In this document: positions 1-9,310 of the stretch, piece by piece
Position numbering within the stretch: position 1 is the stretch's first letter
Layout: every line of letters begins with the position of its first letter
Source of the DNA: Pigoraptor vietnamica
Lineage: Eukaryota; Opisthokonta; Filasterea
NCBI GenBank assembly: GCA_943704525.1
Contig: CALSCQ010002550.1
Location: 1-20,426, forward strand
Length of the DNA: 20,426 nt
Direction of reading: 5' to 3'
Notes under the pieces: model-generated
Seen by the model: the letters and a program-made list of their open reading frames with translations, nothing else
Told to the model about the DNA's origin: nothing
Database searches by the model: none
Translations under genes and position numbers: made by a program

Positions 1-12
1 CTCTTCCGATCT
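1..12. other. Residual Illumina adapter end
   Basis: The first twelve bases, CTCTTCCGATCT, are identical to the 3' end of the standard Illumina sequencing adapter. They sit exactly at the window edge, as expected if the window begins at a contig end whose reads were not fully trimmed. They are probably not genomic. A chance match at this exact position is possible but unlikely. Confidence 0.8.
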
Positions 13-96
13 GTGCGCTCGCTCGCGTGTATTGACTGCTGTGTGCGATCTCTATGTAAAAGGAAGTGCGACGGCTGACACGGCCAACATTTGCAG

Positions 97-968
97 ATTG
101 AGCTTGTGAGGCGCGACTACACTGCGAACGGCGGCTGGGAGACGTTCCTATCGTACGAAGACCCCAAGCAGGACATATTGGTGGGCCTCCTGCGACTCCG
201 CAAGTGCTCCGAGGCAACCTTCAGGCCGGAGCTCAAGGGCCGTTGCTCGATTGTGCGCGAACTCCACGTGTGAGTTGCATCCGCCTCTCTGCCTGTTCCG
301 CCGGCGCGACTGTCATTGGCACACAGACATTCACTAGCCGCCGACACAATAGCGGCCTCTAGAGCACCAGCAAGCACTTGCAGAGTCATACGCGGGCGCC
401 TCCTTTTCCGCCTTGGTCGTTCTTGCGCCCGTTGCGTGGACCTTGCGTGGCATTATGTATTTGTATTTGTTTGGTAATTTGACTGACAATTGATACGAAT
501 GATGCGCAGCTACGGCAGCGTCGTGCCTGTGCACAACAAGGACCCGACGAAATTCCAGCACCAGGTACTATGATTTACTCTCGTTTGCATGTGTGACCTT
601 ATCGCGCGTGTACTGTGTGTGTGTTCTCACCAATGTTCGCGCGTATTCGCAGGGGTTTGGGACGTTGCTCATGGAGGAAGCCGAGCGGATAGCTCGCGTC
701 GAGCATGGTTCCCGCAAGATCGCGGTCATCTCAGGTGTGATCATCTATTGCACGTGTCCAGTGTCACGCACGTGCTATATATCCGCAGCAGTCTGGCGTT
801 GGTTATCTTGCGCACAACTGTGGCCGGCGCAGTGAATTGACGGTTGTGTTGTGTGCTCTCACAGGTGTCGGCACGCGCGACTACTATCGCAAGCTCGGCT
901 ACGTCCTCGAAGGGCCGTACATGACAAAGGCGCTTGAACCCTTGGAGGACGAGGACATGTTGTACTAA
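97..968 (+). CDS. ELP3: Elongator complex protein 3, C-terminal part (partial at 5' side)
   Basis: ELP3 is the catalytic subunit of Elongator, which makes the cm5U-type modification of wobble uridine in tRNA. Only the end of the gene is present: exons 97-269, 510-564, 653-734 and 865-968 (stop TAA), joined by GT-AG introns that keep the frame. The joined protein contains [42 protein letters not shown], then the acetyl-CoA loop [17 protein letters not shown] and [11 protein letters not shown], all characteristic of the GNAT-type acetyltransferase domain of ELP3. It ends in an acidic tail, LEDEDMLY. The radical-SAM half lies upstream of the window; bases 13-96 read as the end of an intron (acceptor TTTGCAG). 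The second exon shown is only 55 bases. The family assignment is secure; expression is not tested. Confidence 0.96.
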
Positions 969-1007
969 AAAACAGTGCGAAACATTTCACGTACTCCACT
1001 CGCCACT

Positions 1008-1144
1008 TCCGCCAACTGTAGCGACGATTGGAACCCGTCAACTGCAGTGGCACTCACGAAAAGCCAACGCCGGTTTCCTTCACGTCCTCTCCAACAATTG
1101 GCGGTGCGAACCGTCCGTCAACCGCAGTTTGGCACTCAGGAAAA
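1008..1144. repeat. Degenerate tandem duplication
   Basis: Two related segments, about 1008-1062 and 1085-1144, are offset by roughly 79 bases. Shared words in the same order are a GAACC(C)GT-like start, GTCAACYGCAGT, GGCACTCA and GAAAA. They are clearly diverged, so this is an old local duplication with no visible coding content. Confidence 0.5.
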
Positions 1145-1155
1145 TCCATACACAG

Positions 1156-1397
1156 TGGGGTTGCCCCATATAAACCAGGAGTGAGCCTAATACAAACCCA
1201 TTACAAACGGGTAGCGTGGGGCAGTGGAAAACGCCCTTTGCTTAGCAGGAATCGAAGAGCTGTAACACTTGCGCGTTACCCGCCGATCGCCCGATCTCAG
1301 TATGGCGTTTTCATAGAAAATGGTCTAAATGGCGAATGCGGCGCAATTTGTCTGTTGTCCGGACAACCTCACGCGGGCGAAGGTTGCGCCATTTTTT
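1156..1397 (+). other. Hairpin-rich segment with TATA-like site and T6 run (possible small RNA gene)
   Basis: A perfect hairpin, TGGGG-TTG-CCCCA (1156-1168), abuts ATATAAA (1168-1174). About 25 bases later comes ACCC-(9)-GGGT (1196-1212). Near the right end, GGCGCAA (1340-1346) pairs with TTGCGCC (1384-1390) around the palindrome GTTGTCCGGACAAC (1354-1367), followed directly by six T residues (1392-1397). A TATA box, structured body and T-run are the layout of an RNA polymerase III snRNA-type gene, but no known RNA was recognised. It may simply be a structured UTR or promoter. Confidence 0.2.
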
Positions 1398-1853
1398 ACA
1401 CTCGGCAACCCGGTGTGAGGTCTGAAGTGTTTTATTTTTGTGCTACTTAGTCACTTGCACGGCCAGTTCAGTCTCTTCCCTTGTCAACGAACGGACGCAC
1501 GCACACACACACACACTCGGGAAGTCCCGCCTCCCACACACAACGCGCGCGTTTTCCATTCGACGAACCAGTGACGCAGTGGCGCGGGGAAAGGAGCGCC
1601 TTCGTGCTGTTCGCAACACGCCCGTTGTTCACGGGCAGGCGCACGTGCACGGCGGCAATTTTTAAAGGCGCCGGTCGAATTTTAATGTCGGCCAATTTCT
1701 CTCGTCCTCACACTCTCGAGTCTCCTCTCGCGCAGCCCTCTGAAGGCCCCAGCAGGCGCCCTTCGCGCGATAGCACGGTTCGCTATCGGATTCGCTGCGC
1801 TTCTGCTTGCACGGCCAATGTACGGCTGAGCTTTGGTGGGCTGTGGCGCTACG

Positions 1854-1882
1854 CCGTGAAGGGGGGACGTCCCCCCACACGG
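1854..1882. promoter_or_regulatory. Strong palindrome in leader of PAS-GATA gene
   Basis: GGGGGGACGTCCCCCC (1861-1876) is a perfect 16-base palindrome. It is flanked by CCGTG (1854-1858) and its complement CACGG (1878-1882), giving a 29-base near-continuous inverted repeat. It lies 65 bases upstream of the proposed start codon. It could be a symmetric protein-binding site with an ACGT core, as bZIP factors prefer, or a very stable mRNA hairpin. The function is inferred only from symmetry and position. Confidence 0.45.
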
Positions 1883-1946
1883 CAGAACGCAGCAAGGGCG
1901 CCCGCCGCAGGGTCCGCAGTCCGGGCGACCAGAAGGACGTGCGGAG

Positions 1947-4900
1947 ATGAAGCGCTCGGTGTCGACGCCGCACTCGACGGCGGGCCTCATGGCCGCGATG
2001 CCGGGCGATGAAGGGGATGGGTGCGTTTCTCGATGGCGGTGTGGGCGTTGTGCGCATGTATTTGAATGCCTCGTGCGTTGGAAATGTGCAATGGTTTGTG
2101 GAAATTGTGGATTAGAAAAATTGTTTGTGTTCGATCAGGCATGTGCTGCGTGTGTTTTCGTGTGCGTGATGTGTGCGCTTTGTTTGTGAGTGTGTTTGTG
2201 CGTGCGCGTGCGTCCATCGCGACGCCCTTTTAATCAATCGTCTCGTGGTATCACTCACGGGCAGGTATGGAATTGTACCCCACGGCTCGGGGGACGGCTC
2301 GATGGTGACGAGCGCAAACAGCAGCATTGCCGCCGAGGTGCCGAAGCACATGCGGCGCAGTGTGTCGACGCCGCAAGGAGACACGGCACACGGCCTCCTC
2401 AGCAGGTGAGAACACGCCTCCACGTACGCGCACTCGCAGGCATGTGCGCAGTGTGTTATTGGGAGTCCATGTGCGCAGTAGTTGCTGTGCGCAGTTTGTT
2501 ACGAGCCGCGAATCGCACGCGATTCTCGCCCACCCTTCTTTTTGGCACACGCTAATCCAATGCCCCGACTGCGACGACAGCCTCGAGATCACGCCTGGTT
2601 CCGCTGGAGGTCCTATCCGTCCGCGCGCCAATTCCTTTGGCGAGATTGCGTCCCCTGCGACCGGCGGTGGCGGCGCAAAGCCCCACCCGTACAAGCGTGG
2701 CGATGCAACCATGCGAAGGTCGAACATGTCCCTGAGCTCTTCCCTCGGCGACGGCCCCTTGGGCGCATACGCGGGAATGGGCGTCCCCGTGGGTCACCAT
2801 GGCTACCCGTCGCAGCCCGTCACGCGGCTGCACGTGCCAACAGCGATGGGGATGGGTGGGAACGACCCAATGGGAGGACTGGGTCAGCAGCGCTCACCGC
2901 GCGGCGACTTCAACCCCTTCCTCACGCTCGAGGCCATGGGGGCGCCTTCCGATCACGTGATGCGGCACGCGGGCGTTGACACGCAGGGGATGCACTTTGA
3001 TATGCCGTCGGATTACGCGCCGTTTGCGAGGGACATGGGCGCAGAGTACGGCCACGTCGCGCACGTGACGCTGCAGCTGCAGGCGCCGCCGCAAGCACAG
3101 CCGGTGCAGCAGGGGCAGCCGTTGATGATGCGGCGATTCCACGCGGTGGGTTCAGTGTTTCAGGGGCGCCCGCATGTGCGTGCGTGCGTTTGTGCTTGTG
3201 TGTGTGCGTGTGTGTCTAGCGCGCGCCCACGTGTGCGTGCTTGCATGCGTGCTTGTGGGCGTGTGTATGGTCACTCTGTGGAGCGTGTGCGTACAATCTG
3301 CAATAGCGCTGAGTGTGCCATTGGTCCCCGCGCGCAGGGCTCTGCCTCGCAGCTCATGCCCACGGCGGAGGAGTCGATGGGAGTGGACGAAGACAGCAAC
3401 AGCGAAGAGTGAGTGTAACCCTTTTTATTGTGCGTTACGCCGACCTTTTGCATAATTTTTTGTCGTAACGAGGCGTTGGCGAGTGCCTTGCAAACCTTTC
3501 GTCCCTTTTTCTTGTCTCTGAAATTGCCGCCAAAACGCGCGCAGTCTCCCGCCACTCCACTCGACATCCGCGTACCTGTCGTCGCGGCACTTGATGGACG
3601 GAAAGTTCGTCGCTGCAACTGCGCTGCTCGTCGACTTCCTAGGTAAGACGCCGATATGGTGCAGCCTGCAGGTTCCGCTGTTATATATAATTTGCGCACT
3701 TCGCTTTGTTCTGTCACACAGCGTGCGCACGCGCGCGCGCACGCACGCACGCACACACACGCACGCAGGCACACGCACACGCACACGCACACGCACACAC
3801 ACACACATGCACACACACACGCGCGCGCACACACATCAGCGCTCTGTCGCCTCGTTTTCGAGTGCATTGTTGTCTCATGTGACGTTGGCTGTGCAGGCAC
3901 GCGCCCCGAAGACCTCGTGTCGAAGACAATATACGACTTCGTGCACCCTGACGACATGCGAATCGTTGGCGAGGCTCATCACAAGTTCGTGGAGACACGG
4001 AGAACGTGCGACGCAGAGTATCGCCTGGCACACGGGTGCGTGAAACGCATACATCCTCTCGTGTACGGCTCACACACGGCCATTGCGTGCACACCTCGTG
4101 CACGACTCACACACGGCCACTGCGTGCGCTGTCTCTCTTCCCCTCCTTCTGTTGTTCTGACCTGGAAGATCGGTTGCAGGCGGGAGGGCTACATATGGGT
4201 TCGCTCCGAGATCAGTCTCTCGCGCGGTGCCACGCGCGAGGAGCCCCTCATGCGACTGATGACGGTGCCCATTGAGCACAAGGTCGACGACACGTCGATT
4301 GTCGGGGAGGTTGAGGCGATGCTCGAGAAGGGGGTGGGTGGTGCTTCGGCCGTGATCTCCCAGTCGGTCTTTTTTCCACCGCCCCTCCGTGCGCCTGCCT
4401 GTCTTTTACGTTGTCGTTCGCTTGTTCGTCTCTGTGCTTGTTGTCGTCGTTTGCTGTGTTCCTATGTCGTGCCTCACTGTGCCCCTTCTCTATCTGTCTT
4501 TTACACTGCATTTGAACTGTCGTTTACTGCATATGAGGTGGACAGTCGTGTCTTTTGGGCTCTTCACCCTGTTATCGTGTCTTGCGTATGCGCCTGTTGC
4601 GGTCTCTTGCCGTGCGCATAACCCCTTTCATCACCGCAGTCGATGCCCGAGCTAGCCGCCATCCAGGCGCTTCTCGGCGCCGTGCGACGATACCGCGCCG
4701 ACAACATTGAGCTCCGGATGGCCAACACGTCCCTCCACGGAAAAATGCAGGACCTCCAGCGCAAGATCCACTACAAAAAGACGGCGACGGCCCACCTCTC
4801 GTGCACAGAGTGCGGCACGAACATGAGCCCAGAGTGGCGCAGGGGACCGCACGGCCCGAAAACGTGGGTTCGACAATTGCATCTTGAGGCGCACAACGTG

Positions 4901-5319
4901 GCACGCTTGTTTCGGCGTCAGTGCGATGCGCCTCCTGTCCCCCCTCTGCTTCGCCCACTCGTCCACTTAACGCCATGTTGTGTTGCCTCTGGTATCTCTC
5001 TTACCACGAGTGTGCGCAATCCCCCTCTCTGCGAAGTCTCTGCAACGCGTGCGGCTTGCGCTACGCCAAGAAGGTCAAGCTGCCGGCGGGCGAGGTCGGC
5101 GGAGGCAGCATACCTGCAGCGCCCGCCTCCAACTCACAGCGTCCGTCATCCCTTGGCGCTTCCATCGGCCCTCCGCCCGTGCCTCTCCAGTCGATGCACG
5201 CACAGCACGCGCAATCGCAACGCGCGCCGCAGGCCGAGCCCTTCCCAATGCCCCGAGGCGAACCCCGCGAGCGTCACGTGATTCTCCCTCTGGACGAGAC
5301 TATGGACAACGCCTTTTAG
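1947..5319 (+). CDS. PAS domain - coiled coil - GATA zinc finger transcription factor (White Collar-2-like)
   Basis: Nine exons give 582 residues: 1947-2020, 2265-2405, 2581-3145, 3338-3408, 3545-3642, 3897-4035, 4180-4333, 4640-4863, 5037-5319. All phases match. Residues 1-284 are low complexity (Gly, Met, Pro, Gln) with RSVSTP at 3-8 and 56-61 and an acidic end. Residues ~285-400 form a PAS domain (SRHLMDGKF, FLGTRPEDLVSKTIYDFVHPDD split over two exons, then EGYIWVRSE). A short amphipathic helix (~435-458) precedes a GATA finger at 469-494, CTEC-X18-CNACG with PEWRRGP. The tail is basic, then Pro/Gln-rich. PAS plus an X18 GATA finger is the architecture of fungal WC-2, the partner of the photoreceptor WC-1. 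No LOV flavin motif (NCRFLQ) is visible, so it should not itself sense light. It is probably nuclear and DNA-binding at GATA sites. The start is the first ATG in frame; N-terminal exons are less certain than PAS and GATA. Confidence 0.9.
3180..3262. repeat. TG-rich low-complexity tract in intron
   Basis: Imperfect (TG/CG)n alternating purine-pyrimidine sequence lies inside intron 3 (3146-3337) of the PAS-GATA gene, with TG in the sense strand. Confidence 0.7.
3719..3836. repeat. (CA/CG)n alternating tract in intron
   Basis: About 115 bases of almost uninterrupted alternating purine-pyrimidine sequence (CG, CA, ACGC and CACACG units) fill the middle of intron 5 (3643-3896) of the PAS-GATA gene. 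CA is in the sense strand, unlike most other repeat-bearing introns here. Such sequence can adopt Z-DNA. Confidence 0.9.
4069..4127. repeat. Short tandem duplication in intron
   Basis: A 22-base unit (4069-4090) recurs at 4106-4127 with one mismatch, offset by 37 bases, within intron 6 (4036-4179) of the PAS-GATA gene. It lies between splice sites and does not affect coding. Confidence 0.7.
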
Positions 5320-5755
5320 GTGCTTTCACCGAATGTGCGGTGCGCAAATTCGCTGCTTCTCTCGTCGTTGGCTTTGTGCGTTCGCGTTTTTGTCGCAAGT
5401 TTTCACGCACGCGCATGCGCGCGGGCACACTCGACGCACACATTCATGTGTGTATCTCACGTCTCTGTTTTTTTCTCTTCCTCTGTACACTCCGTTCCTA
5501 TTGGCTGCGTGCAGCGTCTTGCGAACCAATTGTCTATCGACAGGCGCACACGTTGCCTGTGTGCCCCCGACACACGCGTGCCACTCGCACCCGTGTTCGA
5601 CAAAAGTAAATAGTGAGACAAGCATCCTCCCATGCACACATGCGCACAATCGCCGCCGTATAGTTTTCAGACAATCCAATTAAGAAATTCGAGAGGCACT
5701 GCTTAACCCACGAGTCGACCAGACGATATTTATGCGGAAGCGAGCACGCGACACC
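5320..5755. other. Convergent spacer between PAS-GATA and RPN9 stop codons
   Basis: The 436 bases between two converging genes contain no recognisable exon. The segment 5660-5735 is more AT-rich and includes, on the minus strand, CATAAATATCG just past the RPN9 stop, a plausible 3'-end region. No classical AATAAA was seen on either strand. Confidence 0.55.
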
Positions 5756-5971
5756 CTACGCCACGACCCCGCGCCCGTTCTCCTCGACAAACACGATGGC
5801 CTTGTTCACGTTGAGCGACCACTCCTTGATGCGCGTCTGCAGGTGTGCAATCTGCTTGACGTCGAGCACGCGCGGCTGAACCCACCTGCGGACAATGACA
5901 GCACGTGAGACCCCAAAGCAGCTACTTTCGGAGCGACGAGGGCGTGAAATGCAGGAATTTGCGCCCGCGTA

Positions 5972-6011
<40 letters not shown>

Positions 6012-8294
6012 CGTGTGTGCGTGTTCGCATGCGTGCACATGCCCGACACTCACTTGACGTGAACGACCTCCTCGACCTGGTCAATGCTGCCCCGGATGAG
6101 GCCGAGGGAGAGCGCCTTCATAACAAGGAGCTCCACCTGCGAAAGACAGAAATGGATGGAAATGCCGGTCAGTAACGTCCATCACTTATGTAACAGACAG
6201 ACGTCATCGACTCCGTGGAGCGAGGATGAAGAGAGACGCTGTGGAGGACTACACTTGCATATGGCGTGAGATCGGCAGAGATCGGCACAGAGGCAGAGTA
6301 GCGCAGACAGACGCGCGGATACCCACGTCGTCGAGGGACAGCTTCGTCTCCTTTGCGATCGTCTTGAACCCAATCGACCTGTTCTCGGCGGGGCGCTTGA
6401 ACACGAGCTCCATGAGACAGAGGAGCGTAATCTTCTGCTGCAGCCGCATCACATTGTTCGCGAGATCCGCCTGTGGTGCGTGAGACACAAGTACATGGAA
6501 AGAGGGAGAAGCGTCGGATCAGCAGAATCACAAAAAGACATTCGCCCATCGACACCACTTTGGAGACAAAGGGGGAAGGGATCACGTGGAGAGTGACACG
6601 CAACGAAGGGATTCGACCCAAATGACTGCCGATATTTGAGGTCTCCTCTCTCTCTCACTCACACACAGAGGACACACACACACACACACACTCTCTCTCT
6701 CTCTCCCCCCCTCTCTCTCTCTCTACACACTCACACACACACTCTCTCTCTCTCTCTACGCACAATCCCATGTGACCAAATCCCCAGCCACACCCTCGCC
6801 CACCTGCGCCTTCCAGTGCGGCTGGAGGTTTCCGTACTTGTCAATGTCGCCGCTGTTGAATGCGTAGAGCAAACGCACGAGCCACTCCTTGTCCGTTCCC
6901 GCGAGCGCCTGAAGGATGGGGTGCGCGAGGAGCTCGCCAAAGTTGTAAATGTCGTCGGCGAGGAGCGCAGCGAGGCCCAAATCGTACGCGCGGACCATCG
7001 CCTCGCTCGACGGGAGCGTTTCGACGCTGATGCAGCCGAGGTACTTGAGGGCGTTGCGGTAATACTCGGTGAAGTCGCCCTTCGCCTGTCGATGTGCGGT
7101 TGAGTGACAGCGTCCACGTGCCCAACACAACAGACGTGCCTTCAGACGCACGCAAAGGGATGGACAGCGCGACGGCAACAAATATGCAGACGAGGCTAAT
7201 GAATGAGCTAATGACTACAAAAAGCTCGGGCAGGGCCCGTTCGTTGTGCAGGCATTAGCTTTTGGGCACAGTTATTAAGTTTTGATTGACACTGTCTCTC
7301 ATACTAAGCCACACACAAAAACGAAGCAAAGAGCGCACCACCAAAGGCGACATCAAACGCGAGCCGTTAGCCCACCTTGTAGTAGTCCGCAGCCACGCGG
7401 TAATAGGGCGCGTGAATCTCCGGTTCGACCCTGTCGAGCCCCGAGAGCAGCTTGTCGGCCTCGTCGAGGAGCGCCTTGCACTCGGGCGTCCGGCCCACGC
7501 GGAGCTCAATGTCCGCAATCTCGCAGATGCACAGCACGTACGCGGGAACTGTCGAGCGCAGCTTATCGGCGACTTTCCGGAGGAATTCGGTCGCGGCTGC
7601 GGGCTCTGTAATGGTTGTGCATGGCGTCAGAACGGGGGCAAAGCTCTAAAGTGATCGTTTTGAGTGAGAGGATCTCGCCGACGCGCAAAGCGCGCTGAAT
7701 GCGGCTGCCAAGCGACGACAGTTCGTCCGCACCTCGAATGCTCCTGGCGACGACTAGCAATATGTCGGCGAGTGACAGAGGGTTGAGCTTGTTCTCAAAA
7801 TCGGCGATGAAACGCGTGTATAGCTGCGGGGACAACACAGGGAAGTAAGTGAAACGAATCCAACGACGCAGCGGGGCATGCACACGCAGGCGCATGAGAA
7901 CGACCACACGAGGGCGCACTGTTACACGCGCGCCAACCTGCATAACAAGGTCGGGCGAAGGGATTCGTCGCACAAGCACTTGGAGCTTCTCGGTGAGTTG
8001 ATGCCACAGCCTGTAGAGTGCGGGTTTTGGTGTTACAAAGTGCGCGTTTCGGTGTTACAACATGCAGCGCAGAGGAGGGCAGCACTAGGCTCACAGACGG
8101 GCACACGCAACGCAAGCCAGCGAGATGCCGCCACAGACACAAATACGTTAAAACGCACACACGTACGCAACGCACACAGTGTGCGCACAAACCCACTTTC
8201 GTTGGTGCAACGCCTCGAGTGCCGCCCATTCCTCTTGAAGGCCATCGGGCCGACTGCGCTGTTCCCCAAGGAAGCCGGCGACGTCGATGCCCAT
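5756..8294 (-). CDS. RPN9: 26S proteasome lid subunit RPN9 / PSMD13
   Basis: This is a structural PCI-domain subunit of the 19S proteasome lid. Eight exons in transcription order are 8294-8197, 8010-7938, 7823-7733, 7605-7376, 7085-6804, 6470-6327, 6136-6054 and 5885-5756, giving 376 residues. That is the same length as human PSMD13 as I recall it. Recognisable blocks are the N-terminal AGFLGEQ and EEWAALEALHQRKLWHQL, then FENKLNPLSLADILL, APYYRVAADYYK, YYRNALKYLGC, YNFGELLAHPIL, KEWLVRLLYAFNSGD, KITLLCLMELVFKRPAENR, ELLVMKALSLGLIRGSIDQ and the final WVQPRVLD. The PCI region with its winged-helix end occupies about residues 180-345. The start at 8294 is supported by alignment of MGIDVAGFL with the family N-terminus. 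One donor is unusual, GTTGGC at 7937. The gene is divergent from NOT2 and convergent with the PAS-GATA gene. Confidence 0.97.
5976..6010. repeat. (TG)n microsatellite in RPN9 intron 7
   Basis: About 17 uninterrupted TG units lie inside the 168-base intron 5886-6053, followed by a degenerate GT-rich stretch to about 6030. On the sense (minus) strand of RPN9 this reads as (CA)n. Confidence 0.95.
6646..6759. repeat. Compound (CT)n/(CA)n microsatellite in RPN9 intron 5
   Basis: Alternating blocks of CT and CA units, with one C-rich block, fill about 110 bases of the 333-base intron 6471-6803. On the sense strand this reads as AG/TG blocks. Long polypurine-polypyrimidine stretches can form triplex DNA. 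Confidence 0.95.
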
Positions 8295-8573
8295 CTTCCC
8301 TTGCGTCTGTGCTCACACTCTCTCTCCGTCCGCTCCTCTACGGGATCGTCCCTATTACAGTACCCACCGCGTCGAAGACAACGGAATGGCAACACAGTGG
8401 CGAACGTGTGCGCTAAATTGCAAAGTGCAAAGCGACCGAAATGCAGTCGTGTGCTGGTAGAGATGAACGATCAGCTGGCTTCCACTTCGAGTGATGACGC
8501 AGAGCGCCGAACTCACTCGCGCAAATTAATGTGAACATCGTCTGCAATTTACGAATATTTCGCCCAGGTTCAA

Positions 8574-8579
8574 TTTAAA
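8574..8579 (+). promoter_or_regulatory. TATA-like TTTAAA in the divergent promoter
   Basis: TTTAAA (in CAATTTAAAAG) is the most TATA-like site in the RPN9-NOT2 spacer. It is palindromic and could serve either gene. It lies about 100 bases before a good splice donor at 8677, so a plus-strand transcript starting near 8605 would have a short first exon. This is inferred from base composition and position only. Confidence 0.25.
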
Positions 8580-8676
8580 AGTCACGAGAAGTGCCAAAAC
8601 CAAAGAACGATTCTTCCGTCTGTTACTTCTTGAGTCGGAATAATCTCGGATAATTTCGAATAGCAGGGGCCTTACT

Positions 8677-9296
8677 GTGAGTCTGTGGAGTGTCGGTGTG
8701 TGTGTGTGCCGTGTGTGCGTGTGCGTGGATCGCTGCTTCGCCCTTGTGTGTGTGCGTGTGTCTCCAGCTGCGACGTGTGCCTGCCTGGACGTGTTTGTGC
8801 CCTTTACTTGTGGTTGTGGATGTTGCGATGGTTTGTGTATGGGAGATAACAGACACATCGCACCCTTCATCGTTTCTTCTTTCGTCCTTTTCCCCTTGCT
8901 CGGAAAGCCGACTGTGTGCGTGGTGCCACGTAACGCTTTCATGCGGGAACGCGGGCTTTCTGATTCTTATAGGTGTGTTCTTGGTCTCATTGCGTTGAAT
9001 TTTTCTTCTTCTCTGCGTGTGTGTGTGTGTGAACGCGGGACGTTGTGTGCGTGCGTGCGTCACTGTGCGCGCACACAAGAGCGTGTCGATGCAGTTGCTG
9101 ATCCGTGGGAACATCTTCGTTTTCGTGCGAATGTGCGCACGCCTTTTTATTGTCGCTTGTGGCCTGTTGAGCAGAAGTGCATCGTCTCTGATTGGACGCG
9201 GTGTTATTTGCGCGCGCGATTCATTAACCCCTACAAATTCTTCTCTCTTTTTTTTTTGCCCTTTCTCACGTTATCTTGCACATGCTGTGCCAACAG
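8677..9296 (+). other. Possible 5'-UTR intron of NOT2
   Basis: A good donor, GTGAGT (8677-8682), and an acceptor, CCAACAG (ending 9296), enclose 620 bases. The interior is GT-rich with T-runs just before the acceptor. The ATG of NOT2 follows the acceptor by 14 bases. This would explain why the GT-rich segment resembles other introns here. No RNA evidence is available. Confidence 0.35.
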
Positions 9297-9310
9297 GTAA
9301 ACGTTAACCC

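Larger units (their letters stand above)
969..1946. other. Spacer between ELP3 and the PAS-GATA gene
   Basis: No convincing protein-coding exon was found in these 978 bases. They hold the ELP3 3' UTR, an imperfect duplication at 1008-1144, a TATA-like site with hairpins and a T6 run between 1156 and 1397, a short CA run near 1500-1516 and a strong palindrome at 1861-1876. The right half is presumably the promoter and 5' UTR of the downstream gene. A 12-base motif, CTTGCACGGCCA, occurs twice (near 1453 and 1807). An upstream non-coding exon cannot be excluded. Confidence 0.6.
8295..9310. other. Divergent promoter region between RPN9 and NOT2
   Basis: The 1016 bases separate the RPN9 start (minus) and the NOT2 start (plus). 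An AT-richer island at 8520-8660 includes TTTAAA (8574-8579). The right part, 8690-9300, is GT-rich on the plus strand, ends in a T-run and pyrimidine-rich stretch, and resembles the introns of neighbouring genes. No coding exon was recognised. Confidence 0.6.

Noticed and set aside
1481-2011. Open frame of 176 codons upstream of the PAS-GATA start
   Set aside because: It has Arg/Ala/Thr-rich composition with no similarity, and its frame does not join the conserved exons. It is better explained as promoter and leader.
2327-3412. A single uninterrupted open frame across 2327-3412
   Set aside because: It crosses two clear introns of the PAS-GATA gene. The parts before 2581 and between 3146 and 3337 are GT-rich intron sequence, and exon junctions on both sides fit in phase.
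8677-9300. Open frame of about 207 codons in the RPN9-NOT2 spacer
   Set aside because: It is Cys/Val-rich translation of GT-rich DNA, with no domain. The segment resembles intron sequence.
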